DNA of 64,000 nucleotides from Rhynchopus sp. YZ270_cl-10 (GCA_964035575.1 OZ037860.1:1450689-1514688); one strand, 5' to 3'. Positions 1-11,084 are shown, counted from the first letter of the stretch. Notes: generated from the sequence alone by a model not told the origin. Numbers and translations: made by a program.

Positions 1-666
1 GGGGGGGTTGCTGAGAAGGTGACGGTGTCGGTTCTGGCGTATTTCGCTGGGTGGATGAACCCGACCCAGGCGGCGCTCAACCGCTCCATGCAGGACATTC
101 TGGGCTCCCCATTTCGCGCTGCGGTTATCTCCTTCATTGGCGGCGTCTCCTTCCTCACAGTAGCCTGCACCGGCGCTGCGCTCATTGCAGGCGAAGAAGC
201 AAAGGTTTACTACGACGTCGATTGGTACGTCTGGACCGGCGGTTTCCTCGGCGTCTGCTACGTTTCCTCAGCGATCCTCGCTGTCCGCGTCGTAGGCGCT
301 GCAGCATATTACTGTGTAATGGTAGGATCGCAGCTCACCGTCGCCTTCCTCTTTGATTCCTTAGGGCTCATGGGGTACGAAAAGAAAGAGGTGTCTCCAC
401 TGCGCATAGCAGGGACCATCGTATCCATGGTGGCAGTTGTGTTGTATACGTGGCCAATTGGGGCGGAGAAGAAGCCGGAAAAAGCGCCCGTAGAGGCTGA
501 GGTTGCGCCTGAGGAAAGCCAAGTGGCGTACACACGATTTGAAGATGGTGGTGGGGTGGACAGCAGCCGGCTCGCACTGCTCGGTGGAGTTGACAACCAA
601 GGCTCATACCAGGCAAACCCTTTGGAGCTTCGAGACGGATCTCCCGATGATGCGTGTCTATTGTAG
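1..666 (+). CDS. YdcZ/DUF606-type DMT-superfamily membrane transporter, 5' end outside window
   Basis: The reading frame is open from the first base of the window to a TAG at 664-666. No ATG precedes the first membrane segment, so the start probably lies just upstream. The order matches a YdcZ (DUF606) module: a first helix followed by N-P-T-Q-A-A-L-N-R, then a GSPF..A..ISF helix, a W-x-G-G-x-L-G-x-x-Y-V helix, an R-V-x-G-A-A-x-Y helix followed by Q-L, and F-D-x-x-G-L before the last helix. That gives about five membrane segments, followed by a hydrophilic tail of about 65 residues. Known: YdcZ proteins are inner-membrane members of the drug/metabolite transporter superfamily with uncertain substrate. 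They are mostly bacterial with scattered fungal members. Inferred: a membrane transporter of unknown substrate, possibly acquired by transfer. The family call is firm; the substrate is unknown. Confidence 0.72.
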   Translation, partial: GGVAEKVTVSVLAYFAGWMNPTQAALNRSMQDILGSPFRAAVISFIGGVSFLTVACTGAALIAGEEAKVYYDVDWYVWTGGFLGVCYVSSAILAVRVVGAAAYYCVMVGSQLTVAFLFDSLGLMGYEKKEVSPLRIAGTIVSMVAVVLYTWPIGAEKKPEKAPVEAEVAPEESQVAYTRFEDGGGVDSSRLALLGGVDNQGSYQANPLELRDGSPDDACLL

Positions 667-1023
667 GGAAAAAAGGCGGGGGAAAAAGGGGGTTGGGTTT
701 GATGTGCGTGGTTCTGGTGTTGATTTGTTTTGTTGGGTGTTTGCACTTTTTTTTTTCAACTTCTCCCTTTCTTTATTTTTTTGTGCAAAATTGCTTTTTC
801 TTTTATTTTTTTTTGTCCCCCCGTTTCCCTCCCTCAACCCAAGAAAATACAAACCCTGTATTTTTTTTGGCCGCCTTTTTTTTTCTGTAATCATCTCAGT
901 GCGTTTCCCCCCCTCTACGAGCGTGCTGAAACCCCCTTATATAGCATTTCCCCAAATCCCCCCCCACTGTGTAACTATGAAAACCCGGTATACTGCTCCA
1001 CCAGCCGCCGTTCCATTTTTTTT

Positions 1024-1057
1024 AGGTGACTAAACACGAGAGGCTTAGGTTCATCTT
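1024..1057 (+). repeat. Family A hairpin module
   Basis: Outer stem AGGTGA with TCATCT and inner stem CTAA with TTAG, loop carrying ACGAGAG. A pyrimidine run follows, as in most copies. Confidence 0.6.
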
Positions 1058-1085
1058 ACGCTCTTCTTTTTTTCCCCCACACGCA

Positions 1086-1199
1086 CACGACGGTGAAGTA
1101 AATGACTTGCCTTGTGGTTTTACTTGGTTTCACCGTTGTAAGCCAACGGCGTAAGTAAAACCAAAAACCACAAATCAAGGTATTTACTTCACCGTCGTG
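1086..1199. repeat. Imperfect 114-bp inverted repeat
   Basis: The arms begin with CACGACGGTGAAGTAAAT and end with its complement. Matching continues inward through a TTGTGGTTTT block. This could be a small foldback or MITE-like element; no target duplication is clear. Confidence 0.65.
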
Positions 1200-1615
1200 C
1201 ACCCCTTTTGAATGTGAGCAAAGGTGACGCTAATCACGGTTATCTTATAAACCCTTCTTTCTTTTGCTGAGGAATTGCAGGTCTTTTACAGGCGCGTACC
1301 CATTCTCTTAACAGAAAGAGGTTGGTAAAATGTAGTGTAGCAAAAGGGATATAAAAAAGGGTGGTGACAAAAAACGAAACAAAAAAAAAGTATAATTTGC
1401 CCCCTCTCCATTTTATTATGATGAGATCTTTGTTCAAATGCGGTGATGTTTTGTGAATTGAAGGGTGTGTGTGTGTGTGTGTGTGTGATGCCTCTATCTG
1501 GCCCCCCCATTTTGTCTTTTTTCCCTCTGTGTCCGTGATGACCATTCGTTCATTTTTTTTTTCTGTGATTTTTTTAGTCCACGGCAAAAACAAACAAACA
1601 GACCGCAATGTTCAA

Positions 1616-1655
1616 AAGATGTGCCCAATATACTCTGTGAGGACACATTCATCTT
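1616..1655 (+). repeat. Family B hairpin module
   Basis: Outer stem AAGATG with CATCTT. The inner GTG/CAC pairing is kept around an enlarged loop. Confidence 0.5.
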
Positions 1656-1895
1656 CCCACATTTTTCGTTTTTTTTTTTTCGCCCCTTCCCTGCACAAAA
1701 AGCAACTCCCATTGAAAACTGGCAACACCTTTGGTTGTCTATAACCCAATAAAAAAAATTCCCTTCTCGTTGGTATGCGACACTCAGTGGTGCGGTGTCC
1801 AGATCCCTAGACTGTTGTACCTTGGTCAACCCCACTTTTCTATTCGGGTGACCTAGGTGCATCCTCTCAACTTTTCTTTTTTATCGATTGTGATC

Positions 1896-1930
1896 AAGGT
1901 GACTATGCATGAGATTGCTTAGGCTCATCT
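1896..1930 (+). repeat. Family A hairpin module
   Basis: AAGGTGACTA at the 5' side, GCTTAGG and CTCATCT at the 3' side, then GATAAACTTTTTC, the usual trailer of this family. Confidence 0.5.
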
Positions 1931-3427
1931 GATAAACTTTTTCTTTCGGGTATTTTTTTCTTCCTTTTTTTTTTTTTTTTGGTGACTAAGCACTGCGAAC
2001 CGCTTATGTATTCATCGTAGCACCTCTCTTTTTTTTCGTTCTTTTATTCCATTTTGAGGTATCTGTGCAAAAATATTCACAATTTTTTTTTTTTTTTGAG
2101 GACAAACTGCAGCATTGACTAAGGTGTCAGCTGCATAAAAGCGCAGTGCTGTTCTTTATGGTTTGGGAAGACGGTGTGTTCTTGGTATTACTTCGCTAGA
2201 TGTGTATGTATGTGAGACATGCATCTTTCAATTGGTGTTCTTTTTGTTGTGAGCAGAGATACATTCATCTTTCAAATTTTTTGATTTTGATTTTTTTTTT
2301 TGCAGTTGGCGTGCTTGCGCCTGCAAATGAACATACATTAGGAACAAATTGGATTGAATGCAGCAGGCTGCAGCGATTTCGTCTATCCTAAAAAAATTAA
2401 CATAAAACCCGCCTGCTGTTTTCTCTTTGTTCAAACCTTCTTTTCGTTCTCTTTGAAGAAAATAGTATCTTTTCAAAGACGTGTAGTGTGCGCTCAATAC
2501 TTTAGCGCAGGCTGGAGTTCCCTGCCCCCCCCCCCCCCCCCCCCCCCCCGCGTTTTTCGGAGCGAATATGGGTTGAAGAACGCTGGCGACTCCATTCCTA
2601 GATATTTTTTTTTTTTTAGTTGCTGAAAAGAAAGGGTGCAATGTGTTGACCCTCTCAAATACTTTCAATTCTGTGAACTGAAAGTATGTCAATCTAATTA
2701 GTTGTCTGTGTACTAGAGGCACATTCATTAGTTCGTAGTTACCCAACCAAGTGGGCCGTGGTCGACACAACGAAGAGAGGGGGACCACATTCACCCAATG
2801 CGTATTCGCCTTCGGGGTATGCCAAGAGGGGGGGTGAAGCATGTTGCGTATGAAAAGGGATCATCTCATGAGGTTGAGAGTTTCCTTTTGCTGTCAAAAA
2901 AAAAAAAAAAAAAATGCAAAAAAGGGTAGCGTTCAAGATGCAAATGATGTGTTTTTTTACCCTGTTTTTCTCTCTTGAAAGCTTGGTTCTATTCGTGTAG
3001 ACACCCGAGGATACGTTCCACAAAACTACGCGCGTCTATTTTATTTTATTTGTGCTTTCATCCGGATGGCTGGCATACAGTGGGTGCCTGCATTGACTAC
3101 AGTTTTATTTTCCGTCTCAAAAGCAGTTGGGAGGTTATCGCGATTTGTTGTTTTCTTAGAAAAAAAGAAAAGGAAATTTGCGTTTTTTTTCTCTCTACAT
3201 GCAATGCCACTTCGTTCCTTTTGTTTTCCTTTTCTTTTCTGCTTTCCCAAAATAAAGACTACACTATTCCAACAATTCTTCAAAAAAATGGATTACCCAG
3301 CACAGCCCTTTGAAGTCTGCAAGGTGGAGTGTGTGACAGAAAATTAAAAAAAGAGAGAGATGACTTTTTGGTGGCTGAGTTTCCCATCTTTTGACACAAC
3401 TTATTCTTTCCTTACAGATATACCTCA

Positions 3428-3520
3428 CACACCCCTCCTCCTCCCCTTTGCTTTTCTCAATTTACCCCTCCTCCCCACTCATCTTTTTTGCTGTGCTGTG
3501 ACGGCTTATTATTTGCATAG
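3428..3520 (+). promoter_or_regulatory. Pyrimidine tract ending in AG upstream of the Patched-type gene
   Basis: A long C/T-rich run is followed by GCATAG at 3515-3520, 42 nt before the ATG at 3563. It could be a 3' splice site of a 5'-UTR intron or a spliced-leader acceptor. No transcript evidence is available here. Confidence 0.35.
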
Positions 3521-3562
3521 CCCGAAGAGTGTTGCCTGGGCGCAGCACGTTACGTTAATGTG

Positions 3563-6500
3563 ATGACGGATCTGAACATCGATCAGTTTTACATTGCCAA
3601 TGGATGCAAGAGCGCTGCACAGGGGTCGCTACCTGCGGTATGTTATATGATAGAAATGTGTAATATAAAAGTTACGAAGTCTTTTCAGGCTTCGGCTAAA
3701 ATATTGAAAAACTTAAATCATTTGAGACGAAAATTTTTGCATTTCATTGACAACATACAGGGTAGCCACCCCATAGCTATTGGGAACAGCCAGGTTGCGC
3801 ACACATGCCTCGACAACTTATTGACTATCAAGGTATGTGGCTGCTGCTGCACACTCCGCCGCATCCACCACAACCAACATCACCATACCACATCATAACC
3901 AACCTACAGGAACATCTCCGTGGGAAGGTGCACCTCACCGAGATGTACGCAAAGTCTGCAGGGTCGAAGCGGCCTGCGTTCATGTGGATCCCAACGCTTA
4001 CTGCAAGCTACCTGATGCGGTTCTTTAATATGAGCGCCCGGTTTATTTTGGTATGACACCTCCAAGAGTTACTCATAATTAAAACCCCACAAACAGACAT
4101 ACCGAGTGGTCACGTTTTTGGTGTTCTTTTGCACTGCGGCGTTCTGCGGTGCGTCGTTTATTTGGTTGACGGAGACCGAGTTTGAGGGTGAAGAGTTGTG
4201 GAACCCTACTGACCTTCAGGGATATAAAGACAGACGGGCGATGAAGGAGATCTTCCCGCACGAAGGGCTGGGCACGACGATGCTGTTCGACAAAAACGAA
4301 GGAAACGTGCTCTCACGTATCTTCCTGCAGGAGCTGTACCACCTCTCCACTACCATGGACACTGTGTACCGATACCAGGAACTCTGCAACCGCCCCACCC
4401 CCGTGGCACCCTGTCCACGTGTCACGATCCTGAAGGCATGGGACCATGACCTCGAGAAGATCAAAGCAGACCCAGACCTCTTCGTCACCGTGAACAACTA
4501 CCTCCTCAACACACCACTCGGTGTAGAGAAAGAGTCGGTCAGTGTCTTGCGCGATACGTCAGGTATGACAAAAAAAATCAACAATTTTTTTTATCTTCAA
4601 AATACAGGAAACATAACAAAGGTGCTTGCCACAATCGAGATATTTGTCTATCAATCCGACCAGAAGCTTCTGGTCCGTTCTCTTGAGAAGGGCTTTCTTG
4701 ACGTCATCGCGAATTGGGAGAGCGTCGACGGGGTTGAGGCTGTTGCGCTTGCGTCCTCCTCCTTTGGTGCGGAGATTGCGCGGGTGGTGCAAGATGACGT
4801 TATGCTGGTCGCCTTTTCCATTGTGCTGGTCATTTTGTTTTGTGGGTTTCTTTTGGGTGATGGGACGATCGTTGGGTCACGTCTGCTGTTAGGTAGCGCA
4901 GGCGCTGCGTTAATGCTGTGTGCGTTCGTCTACGGCGTGGGCGTGCTTGGAGCTATAGGGGAGAAGAAGACACCGGCAACACCCCTGGTTCTTTTTGTTC
5001 TGATTGGTATTGGTGTCGACGATGTCATCATCATTGTCGATTGCTACAACGCAAACTTCTACCTCGAGAGCCGCAGGAAACGGATGATGCGATCCCTCTC
5101 CACATCCGGCCCCGCCATCACCCTCACCACCGTCACCGACATCGTAGCCTTCGCCGTCGGCTCCTTCGCCACCATGCCCGCAGTCCGCAACTTCACCCTC
5201 ACCGCCCTCCTCGTCATCGTCTTCGACTTTCTCCTCCAAACCACAGTCTTCCTTATTGCCCTCGATTTTGACCAACAAAGGGTTGATGCAAACCGGGTTG
5301 ATTTAATTCCATGCATTCAGGTGGAAGACCGGTATATGTCTTTGCATTCTTTCTTGAAGATGATGTTCTGTAAAAAGAAGTATCGTGAGGAGGTGTCCGC
5401 GAAGGAGGAGGCTAGGCGAGAGGAGGAGAAGGCATTGCTCTCTCAGGGGAGGCGGGTCAGTGTTCGGGTAGAGGCGGTGGCGGGGGCTGGGAAGATGCTG
5501 AATGCGCCTCTGATTCCGACAGCAAGCTTCCTGCTGAAGGCTAACACCCCAGGACCGCAGCTCTCCTCCGTCAACGAAACCGAGACTGTCTGCGACAGCT
5601 CCGGGGCTTCGTCGATTGGAGGTTCTTCTCACTCCTCCCTCTTCAACATCACCCCGCTCCCCAACTCTGTTAACCTAGAAGGATCTGCCGTAGAGCTAAA
5701 GCGTCCATCCGTAGTGGTCGTCACCCAAGCAGCTGAAGGGCAGGAAGTCATCCTAAAAGCGTCGAACGCAAAACGAAAGAAATCCTTTTTGACCAAAAAG
5801 GTGATCGAACCGAATGAATTAGAGGCAATAATGAAAAAGGTTGGCGATGATCTGACTTTTTATAACCCGGCACCAAAAGTTGCCCTACAAAATGAGCAAT
5901 CCGGAGAAATCCCTCAGGTCTGTATCATAAAAACGGAGCACGATCTGGCAGTACAGAACGTTGATGCTGATGACAACCCTCAAGGGTTTGGGATCCCTAC
6001 TGTGCAAAGCTTTGTGATTGGGGAGACATCTGACAATGGCACGCACCCAGGTACAGGAGAGAATACTCCACAAGGAACAGAGCTGAGCTTTGTGCTACCT
6101 CCACTTACCACGTCTCTTGATACCCCTGTACCGAACGCACCGAAGGCGGTTTTGCACAAACGAAACTCAGCAAAAACGGATCGAGACAACGAAGAGCGTG
6201 AAGACATCCCCATGCCCAAAAACCCGCTGACAACAAAGCGCGTTGAGGAGGAGGTGGAGTTCATCCAAGAAAGAAAACGGCGGTCGGTCCACCCAGAAGA
6301 GTTGGGAAAGAAGTCGGGGTGTTCCATCAGCGCCTTCATTGAGCACTACTACGGCCCTGCTGTGACGTCGATGGTGGGACGGAGCATTATTGTGTTGGCA
6401 TTCCTTGCATTTACCGGATTCAACATCTCACGCCTCCCCGAACTGAAGGAGGGCCTCTCCAGCAAGGATACACTCCCCTCTGATTCATACGTCACAACGT

Positions 6501-7531
6501 ACTTTGAGCTGCAGGAACAGTACTACAGTGGCAACCCGGGGACGATTCACGTTGTGTTTCCACAGCAAGGCATTCGGTGGGAGGACCCGCAGACCGCCCG
6601 GGATATGGTTTTGCTGAAGACGATGTTGGAGGCGGATGCGTCAATCATCTCATTTGCACCGTGGTACCTCATGTTCGTCGAATATATGCAGGACTACCAC
6701 AACGTAACGCTAGAGGATCCATCATACGAAAAGATGTTCTCGCCTCTTCTCGAAGGGTTTATCGATATGTTTCCGTACATAAACCATCAAATGAACTACT
6801 ATACCTACAACGGAAGCATCGTGGTGCAGGATGTGATGTTCAGCGGGAAGCAACGCATCATGGACCGATCCAAAGAAAAAGCGGTTGACATGGAGAATGT
6901 TCGCACAATCTTCACCAGGTGGAGGACCATCACCGGATACCAGGAAGGCTACGTCACAGCACGGTGGTACCCCTTTACGGATGCGGACCGCGTCATCGCG
7001 AAGCTAATCATAGAGAATTTGGTGTTCTCAGCGTGCGCTGTGATGTTTGCTTTGCTTTTCTTTATGCCTCCGTTGATGGCAATGTTGGTGACGTTTACTG
7101 TAGGTCTCATTGATTTATCGATTTTGGGGTGGATGTGGGCGACCTCTGTCAATATGTCTGCCGTTTCTTATATCGTTATTGCGATGTCGATCGGGTTGTC
7201 GGTAGATTATTGTGCGCATATCGGGATTGCGTTCACGAATTGCAGATTGTCTGAGGATGCGGAGACCAGACGTGTAGGGCTATTGAGTGCGTCGGCCTAC
7301 GCGAGAAGGGCGTTGGATGAGATCGGCGGGTCGGTTCTTGCTGGAGGTGGTAGCACCCTGTTAGGCCTGCTCCCTCTCGCCTTTGCCTCGTCGCAAACGT
7401 TTCTGATGTTCTTCAAGATGCTCTTCGCGGCCGTCATGTTCGGGATGCTTCACGGATTCGTCTTCTTCCCCGCATTCCTTGCATGTCTCCCAAAATGGCT
7501 GATCCGATTCGTCATTGTCGACCCTCTCTAA
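3563..7531 (+). CDS. Patched-domain (RND, sterol-sensing domain) membrane protein
   Basis: Proposed exons: 3563-3637, 3761-3832, 3910-4050, 4097-4562 and 4608-7531, giving 1225 residues. An alternative acceptor at 3688 for intron 1 would add 24 residues. All introns start GTATG and end AG. A long open frame appears to start at 4106, but that codon is GTG inside exon 4, so the ATG at 3563 is preferred. A cytosolic N-terminus of about 95 residues leads to the first helix and a large extracytosolic loop. The sterol-sensing helices (about 316-478) carry G-I-G-V-D-D, the SGPAITLTTVTDIVAF stretch and D-L-I-P-C. A hydrophilic, Ser/Thr-rich loop of about 350 residues links to the second RND half, with G-L-S-V-D-Y and a GGSVLAGGGSTLLG stretch. 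Known: the family (Patched, Dispatched, NPC1, PTCHD) moves sterols or lipids using cation gradients. The substrate here is unknown. Confidence 0.85.
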
Positions 7532-7600
7532 AATCCCTTAAAGGGGGGTACCATTTTCATATAGCTAAAATCTCTGCAGAGGTTGTACATGGCTCTCGCC

Positions 7601-7683
7601 GGGGGGTGATCGGGTTTTAAATCACCCAAAAAAAATTTTTTTTAAAAAAAAGAGGGGTGATCCGGGTTTCGGATCACCCCTCC
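7601..7683. repeat. GGGTGATC hairpin
   Basis: Two nested palindromes of the GGGTGAT/ATCACCC type flank an A/T run. The same octamers recur at about 8114-8150, next to GGCGAGAGCC. Confidence 0.5.
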
Positions 7684-8036
7684 AAAAAAAAAAAAAAAAA
7701 AAATCCCAGGGTTGAACCACGGGAGTTCCATGGGGAACTGGGTTGCTGACCGCATCATCCAGTCTGTACCTCAATTTTTTTTTGCCTGCGGCGCCATTTT
7801 TCCTTTTTTGCTCTGTAAAAAAGGTTTCGTTGAGTGAGTATGTGATGTAAAAGCTAGCTTTTTACACCGTACAATAATTTTTTTTTCGCCTGCGGCGCCA
7901 TTTTGTATTATTTTTTTTGCTCCGCAAAAAAAAGCACGTACATACAGTTCCCTATGTTCCCAATGTCCCTGGTCAGCAGTGCTGAAAAATTTTTTGGGCA
8001 TAAAAACAAGCTGACCCCAAACGAGGGGAGAAAGCG

Positions 8037-8112
8037 CCTCGCCTCCCTGCACTGGCAGGGAGTCGCGCGCGCGAAGCGCGCGCGACCGCTTTTACGGGGG
8101 GAAAGCTCGGGG
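8037..8112. repeat. GC-palindrome module, copy 1
   Basis: Contains GGCAGGGAG, then a GCGCGCG-AA-GCGCGC palindrome, then ACCGCTTTTA and GGAAAGCTCGG. The same order recurs at 34517-34597. It is far more GC-rich than its surroundings. Confidence 0.6.
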
Positions 8113-8533
8113 ACCCCAAATCACCCCCCATTTTGGCCAAAAGGGGTGATTGGCGAGAGCCCCGAGGTTGTATTTTAAAAAAAAAAAAAATGTGTAAAAA
8201 TGAGCATTTTTTGTTCGTTCTTTTTCTTCTAGCTCAGCGTGACTAAGCAAAGAGGGGAGAATTGCTTGGACTCATATTTTACTTTTTTTCATTTGTGATA
8301 CGGAGGGAAAAAATATATATAAACATCGCAAAAAACGGCCGCAAATCAATCCTTGAAGGTGTCCATTTGACAAAACTTTTTTCTTTCTTTCCAGAAAGCT
8401 CTGAAACGTCGTTCACCTTCATCCAACCCCACACTTCTTCTTTTCCCCCCCTCACTCCCAAAACGGTTTACACCGCATGGGAATACCCTCATTCATTATT
8501 TTGAGTTTGTTTGTTTGTTTGTTTGTTTGTTTG

Positions 8534-9272
8534 TTTTATCTACCTAGTGAAATAAAGTTCTCGTGCAAATTCGCGATTTTGGCTGTGCGGAAGAGTGAAA
8601 TAATATGGCCTTTATTTCACTCAAGTTTGGCCTACAATTACCCGGGAGAGTGAAATAAAGTGGGAAAAGAGTGAAATAAAGTAGTTTTTTTTCACTCTTT
8701 TTTCACTTTATTTCACTCTCCCGGGTAATTGTAGGCCAAAAATGGAGTGAAATAAAGTGAAAAAGAGAGTGAAAAAAGTACTTTTTTTCACTCACGAGAG
8801 TGAAAAAAAAGTACTTTTTTTCACTCACCATTTCCCACCAAAAATTGACCACTAAATATGGTGCAACACTTTATTTCACCCAAGTTAGGCCTAAAATGAT
8901 CGGGAGAGTGAAATAAACTAAATAAACAGTGACTACAAATACTTCATTTTACCCACACTTTTCCACCTATCAAAACAATGCCCCGTTCGAAGAAGAACCA
9001 GATGCAGGAGATACGCTCCTAGCTCTCCGAGATACAGCTGGTAGTGCGCCAGGCACGAAATGGACTGAGCTCCTTTCGTTTTCGGACATGAAGAGGACAA
9101 CATCCCTGCGTGAGGAACATTTTGTGTGATACCCTTTGCTTATTATCACTTTACCTCGCTCTGCCGGTAATTGTAGGCCAAACTTTCGTGAAATAAAGGC
9201 CATATTAATTTCACTCTTCCGCACAGCCAAATATCGCGAATTTGCACTCGTTTATTTCACCGGCAGATAAAA
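8534..9272. mobile_element. Foldback element with about 120-bp terminal inverted repeats
   Basis: The ends are TTTTATCT and AGATAAAA. The inverted repeats continue inward through GTGAAATAAA, GTGCAAATTCGCGA, GGCTGTGCGGAAGAGTGAAA, TATGGCCTTTATTTCAC and GGCCTACAATTACC. The inside is packed with GTGAAATAAAG direct and inverted subrepeats, including a palindrome at about 8641-8725 centred on a T run. I see no transposase frame and no target duplication, so the superfamily is not assigned. Confidence 0.6.
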
Positions 9273-9282
9273 TCTCGTATCT

Positions 9283-9463
9283 GGCACAATAAAGCGCACT
9301 TCATTTAACTCGTGAGTGGATCTGCAGATTTGCATTCTCATTTCAACTCGCTGCGCTCGTTAAAATGAATACTTTTCGTGACTCGCTTCGCTCGTCACGA
9401 AAAGTACGCAAATCTGCAGATCCACTCACTCGTGAAATAAAGTGCACTTTATTTCACCAGATA
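9283..9463. mobile_element. Short foldback element next to the 739-bp one
   Basis: The arms share GAGTGGATCTGCAGATTTGC and its complement, flanked outside by AAAG[CT]GCACTT blocks and GTGAAATAAAG. A second hairpin at 9372-9406, with ACTTTTCGTGACTCG arms, sits inside. The GTGAAATAAAG motif links it to the element at 8534-9272. Confidence 0.55.
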
Positions 9464-9764
9464 AATAGTTATTTTTTGAATAATCAAGCATTGACAAATA
9501 GAAATGGAAAACGACGGTGGTGTGTGCCCGCTTTAGCGGATTTTGTTTTTTTTTCACTAAACTCACATTCATCAGTGACTAAAACACAAAAAATCTTTTG
9601 CGGTGCGATAAAACGAAAAAGTGTTTTCTTGTCATTTATGCTTTATGCTTCACTGTCATATCCTGAAGTCGTTTTCTATTTTTTTTTTTTCTTTTTTTTT
9701 TGAAATTTTCTAATTTTAAAATGAAAACCCCCTCCCCCTATTTTCCCTTTTCACTATTAGTTAG

Positions 9765-9801
9765 AGGTGACTAAAACACGAAGCCGGCTTGGGTTCATCT
9801 T
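9765..9801 (+). repeat. Family A hairpin module
   Basis: Outer stem GAGGTGA with TTCATCTT. The inner stem is weakened to CTAA and TTGG. ACAAACTTTTTC follows. Confidence 0.5.
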
Positions 9802-9848
9802 ACAAACTTTTTCTTTAGTTTCGCCGTCAATATTTGTCAATTTTTTTG

Positions 9849-9905
9849 AAATTCAATTTCCTCCCCTCTCCCTCCCCCCCATCCTCCCCATCTCCCCAAC
9901 TACAG
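9849..9905 (+). promoter_or_regulatory. Pyrimidine tract plus CTACAG upstream of the F-box/Sel1 gene
   Basis: A strong C/T tract ends in CTACAG at 9905, 15 nt before the ATG at 9921. It has the form of a splice acceptor, either of a 5'-UTR intron or for a spliced leader. Confidence 0.4.
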
Positions 9906-9920
9906 GAAAATAAAAAAGCG

Positions 9921-11084
9921 ATGACGCTTGAACCAAAAAACCTACACAAAACAGTAACCTCCACTTCCACCTCTATCTCTAGCCCCCCCTCCTCCCCCTC
10001 CTCCTCCTCCTCTCCACATCCCGTTTCCCGCTCCCGGGTTTATGGAGGGTGTTGGATTGTGGTTATGAGTGAGTTTGATTTGTTGATTCTTCCGTACCTT
10101 GAGGTGTTCGAACTTGCGAAGCTTGGACGCACCTGCCGTTCATATTACAGCCGGGTACGACGACAGGCAGGTGCAAGCAAGATGCTGCTCCGTCTCGACA
10201 AGATGGCCGCCCCTCGAGGCTCTGCACTCTACAAAGCCCGCACCGCAGAGATAAGCGAAGGGAACACTCTCTGCCACTTCAACCTTCACAAAAAAACCCT
10301 TCGTTTGCACGCAACGCATCCATCCATAGTGTACGACGTCTTTCGCAGTGCATTGGCAAATGGAGACCTAAGCTGCATAAGCTTATTGGATGTTGCTGCA
10401 GAAAAGAGTCATCTTCGAGCAATGGGAAGCTCTGCCGATATGTTTTTCACAGCATTGCTGAGACAGCAACGCGAAGGTGCAGAAGCTCCAATCCAACAGC
10501 GTGATGCCTTAGGCGCGGAGGCGATTCTAGCGTTATACTTCACCGCAGTAAAACACGGCAGTGTAACAGCCTTTTCACGGCTAGAAGGGTTTGCAGAGCT
10601 GGACTCCGAGGTGGCAGACCAAGAGGAAGCGCAACAACGGGAGCACCGCCGGTCTGTCAACACAGTGCGCCGCATCGCACAGTACTTCCTTGGTGTTGCA
10701 TGGGAGGTGGGGTGTCTGACCACAGCACGTTCCCGAGAGACCGCCTGGTGGTACTATTCAGAAGCAGCGTCTGCAGGGCTGTTCAGAGCAAAGCTTAGAC
10801 TTGCCGTGTTAGAGGAGCTGGGTGGGTTGGAGTGGGGTGGTGGTGGTGGTGATGTGGACCATGTGCGATGTGATGAATTATTGTCCTGTGCACGCCTATT
10901 AGATCATATCGCAAGTGACACCAAAGAAACACCTTCGTCAGAGCTTGAAGCGCTCACCGCTGTCATCCAAAAAAGTGAGTCTCAAAAGGAAAGTGGAGGT
11001 GAAAAAAGGCCTATCTCGCAAGCCTCGGTAGAGGGGTATGTTGCAACCTTGTATCCGCATGTGGTTAGGGTTGGTGTTCCGTAA
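9921..11084 (+). CDS. F-box-like protein with Sel1-type repeat
   Basis: The frame extends 5' of 9921 without an ATG. The ATG at 9921 directly follows a splice-acceptor-like CTACAG, giving 387 residues. Residues about 10-45 are a Ser/Pro/Thr low-complexity stretch. From Met49 comes a segment resembling an F-box (L-L-I-L-P-Y-L-E-V-F-E-L, then L-G-R-T-C-R-S-Y-Y). If the low-complexity start were spurious, Met49 would be the alternative start. Near residue 270 is a Sel1-type helix pair, A-W-W-Y-Y-S-E-A-A-S-A-G-L-F-R-A-K. Known: F-boxes bind Skp1 in ubiquitin ligases, and Sel1/TPR-like repeats bind proteins. Inferred: a substrate-recruiting adaptor. Both domains are divergent, so the call is moderate. 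A second F-box-like gene ends at 52411. Confidence 0.6.
   Translation: MTLEPKNLHKTVTSTSTSISSPPSSPSSSSSPHPVSRSRVYGGCWIVVMSEFDLLILPYLEVFELAKLGRTCRSYYSRVRRQAGASKMLLRLDKMAAPRGSALYKARTAEISEGNTLCHFNLHKKTLRLHATHPSIVYDVFRSALANGDLSCISLLDVAAEKSHLRAMGSSADMFFTALLRQQREGAEAPIQQRDALGAEAILALYFTAVKHGSVTAFSRLEGFAELDSEVADQEEAQQREHRRSVNTVRRIAQYFLGVAWEVGCLTTARSRETAWWYYSEAASAGLFRAKLRLAVLEELGGLEWGGGGGDVDHVRCDELLSCARLLDHIASDTKETPSSELEALTAVIQKSESQKESGGEKRPISQASVEGYVATLYPHVVRVGVP

Larger units (their letters stand above)
667..3562. other. Intergenic mosaic of T-rich DNA and hairpin modules
   Basis: I see no convincing gene. The stretch holds many T runs, a 25-base C run at about 2525-2549, a GT microsatellite at about 1465-1487, and a 114-bp inverted repeat at 1086-1199. 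Family A hairpins lie at 1024, 1896 and 1981 (degenerate). Family B hairpins lie at 1616, 2198 and, partially, at about 2249 and 2704. An E-type module is at about 3049-3098. The final 130 bases form the pyrimidine-rich leader of the Patched-type gene. Confidence 0.6.
7532..9920. other. Intergenic stretch dominated by nested inverted repeats
   Basis: No gene is seen. The stretch holds hairpins at 7601-7683 and about 8108-8165 that are linked by the inverted decamer GGCTCTCGCC (7592 and 8152), and a GC-palindrome module at 8037-8112. It also has a (GTTT)n microsatellite at about 8508-8536, two foldback elements at 8534-9272 and 9283-9463, a weak family A copy near 8232, and a family A hairpin at 9765-9801. 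It ends in the pyrimidine-rich leader of the next gene. Confidence 0.6.

Noticed and set aside
4106-4108. Start of the Patched-type gene at 4106
   Set aside because: The codon is GTG within the first helix. Upstream exons joined by GTATG-AG introns keep phase back to an ATG at 3563.
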